Part shown: in pieces, positions 6,851 to 7,056 of the stretch
Layout: every line of letters starts with the position of its first letter
How positions within the stretch are numbered: position 1 is the first letter of the stretch
Assembly: GCA_001873285.1 (NCBI GenBank)
Contig: MNYV01000009.1
Coordinates: forward strand, 1-7,056
Direction of reading: 5' to 3'
From: Nitrospirae bacterium CG2_30_53_67
Lineage (GTDB): Bacteria > CG2-30-53-67
DNA: 7,056 nt
The notes under the pieces: model-generated
What the model saw: only the letters and a program-made list of their open reading frames with translations
The model's database searches: none
Told to the model about the DNA's origin: nothing
Position numbers and translations under genes: made by a program

Positions 6851-6964
6851 ATCAGGGGTCAAGGATTCCGGGGGGCAAGTGAAGTGCTAAAAACATAAGG
6901 GGCCGAGGGGCCAAGGATTCAAGGGGTCGAGTGAAGCTAAAAACATCAGGGGTCAAGGGTTCCA
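6851..6964 (+). repeat. degenerate G-rich tandem repeat units after atpG
   Basis: About two and a half imperfect units of roughly 45-51 bases can be read. The first begins ATCAGGGGTCAAGGATTCC (6851-6869) and runs to CTAAAAACAT near 6895. The second (about 6896-6945) repeats AAGGGGCC, CCAAGGATTC and GTGAAGCTAAAAACAT. The third (from 6946) begins CAGGGGTCAAGGGTTCC and then decays. Short sub-repeats such as GGGGTC and AAGGATTC recur inside the units. Six runs of four or more G lie on this strand. No protein is encoded. Confidence 0.75.
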
Positions 6965-7032
6965 GTGTTTATCTCTGAAAATTTTGCTTGCGTTTCAGTA
7001 TTTCACTTCAATCCTTGAACCCTGGAACCCTT
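6955..7032. repeat. inverted copy of the repeat forming a long fold-back
   Basis: AAGGGTTCCA (6955-6964) is perfectly complementary to TGGAACCCTT (7023-7032). Between them, CTGAAA (6975-6980) pairs with TTTCAG (6993-6998) around a 12-base loop. The right arm (about 7001-7040) reads as a reverse copy of the units on the left, including CACTTCAATCCTTGAACCC. Together they could form a large hairpin in the message between gamma and the next gene, acting as a partial terminator or processing site. Confidence 0.55.
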
Positions 7033-7056
7033 AAACCCTTTTTACCCACTAGATGG

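Noticed and set aside
6851-7045. CRISPR array
   Set aside because: The units differ in length and sequence, are themselves built of short sub-repeats and lack constant spacers. They are a degenerate intergenic repeat.

Overview
The window looks like chromosomal DNA of a Gram-negative, exopolysaccharide-type bacterium, probably from Desulfobacterota, Nitrospirota or a related lineage. This is an inference from three signs: an F-type ATP synthase operon that starts with paired b' and b subunits and has no a or c gene in front of them, a protein with a PEP-CTERM sorting signal, and frequent GTG and TTG starts with strong Shine-Dalgarno sequences. The window alone does not fix the species.

Layout. 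Positions 1-231 hold an internal piece of a DDE transposase, cut at its right end and possibly also damaged near the left edge. Positions 462-779 (+) encode a 105-residue membrane protein of unknown function. It converges on an exported or membrane-anchored protein-L-isoaspartate O-methyltransferase at 856-1599 (-). Behind that, at 1724-2445 (-), lies a broken PEP-CTERM gene. Its front half (signal peptide and DUF1566-like domain) and back half (a different secreted domain plus the PEP-CTERM tail) are in different frames. Positions 2446-2798 form a 353-base divergent control region with several hairpins, direct repeats and a good sigma-70 promoter pointing right.

From 2799 to 6817 (+) runs a tightly packed ATP synthase operon: b' (atpF'), b (atpF), delta (atpH), alpha (atpA) and gamma (atpG). 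The b' and b genes overlap by one base, and the other gaps are 15, 6 and 36 bases. The two b subunits and delta form the peripheral stalk. Alpha is part of the catalytic head and gamma is the rotating shaft. The genes for beta and epsilon (atpD, atpC) would be expected next, beyond the right edge. The a and c subunits must be encoded elsewhere in the genome. The final 239 bases hold a degenerate G-rich repeat cluster with an inverted copy, placed where atpD would normally follow closely.

No novel multi-gene system is evident. The items most worth a second look are the chimeric PEP-CTERM pseudogene with its structured leader, the repeat cluster inside the atp operon, and the structured leader in front of the operon.
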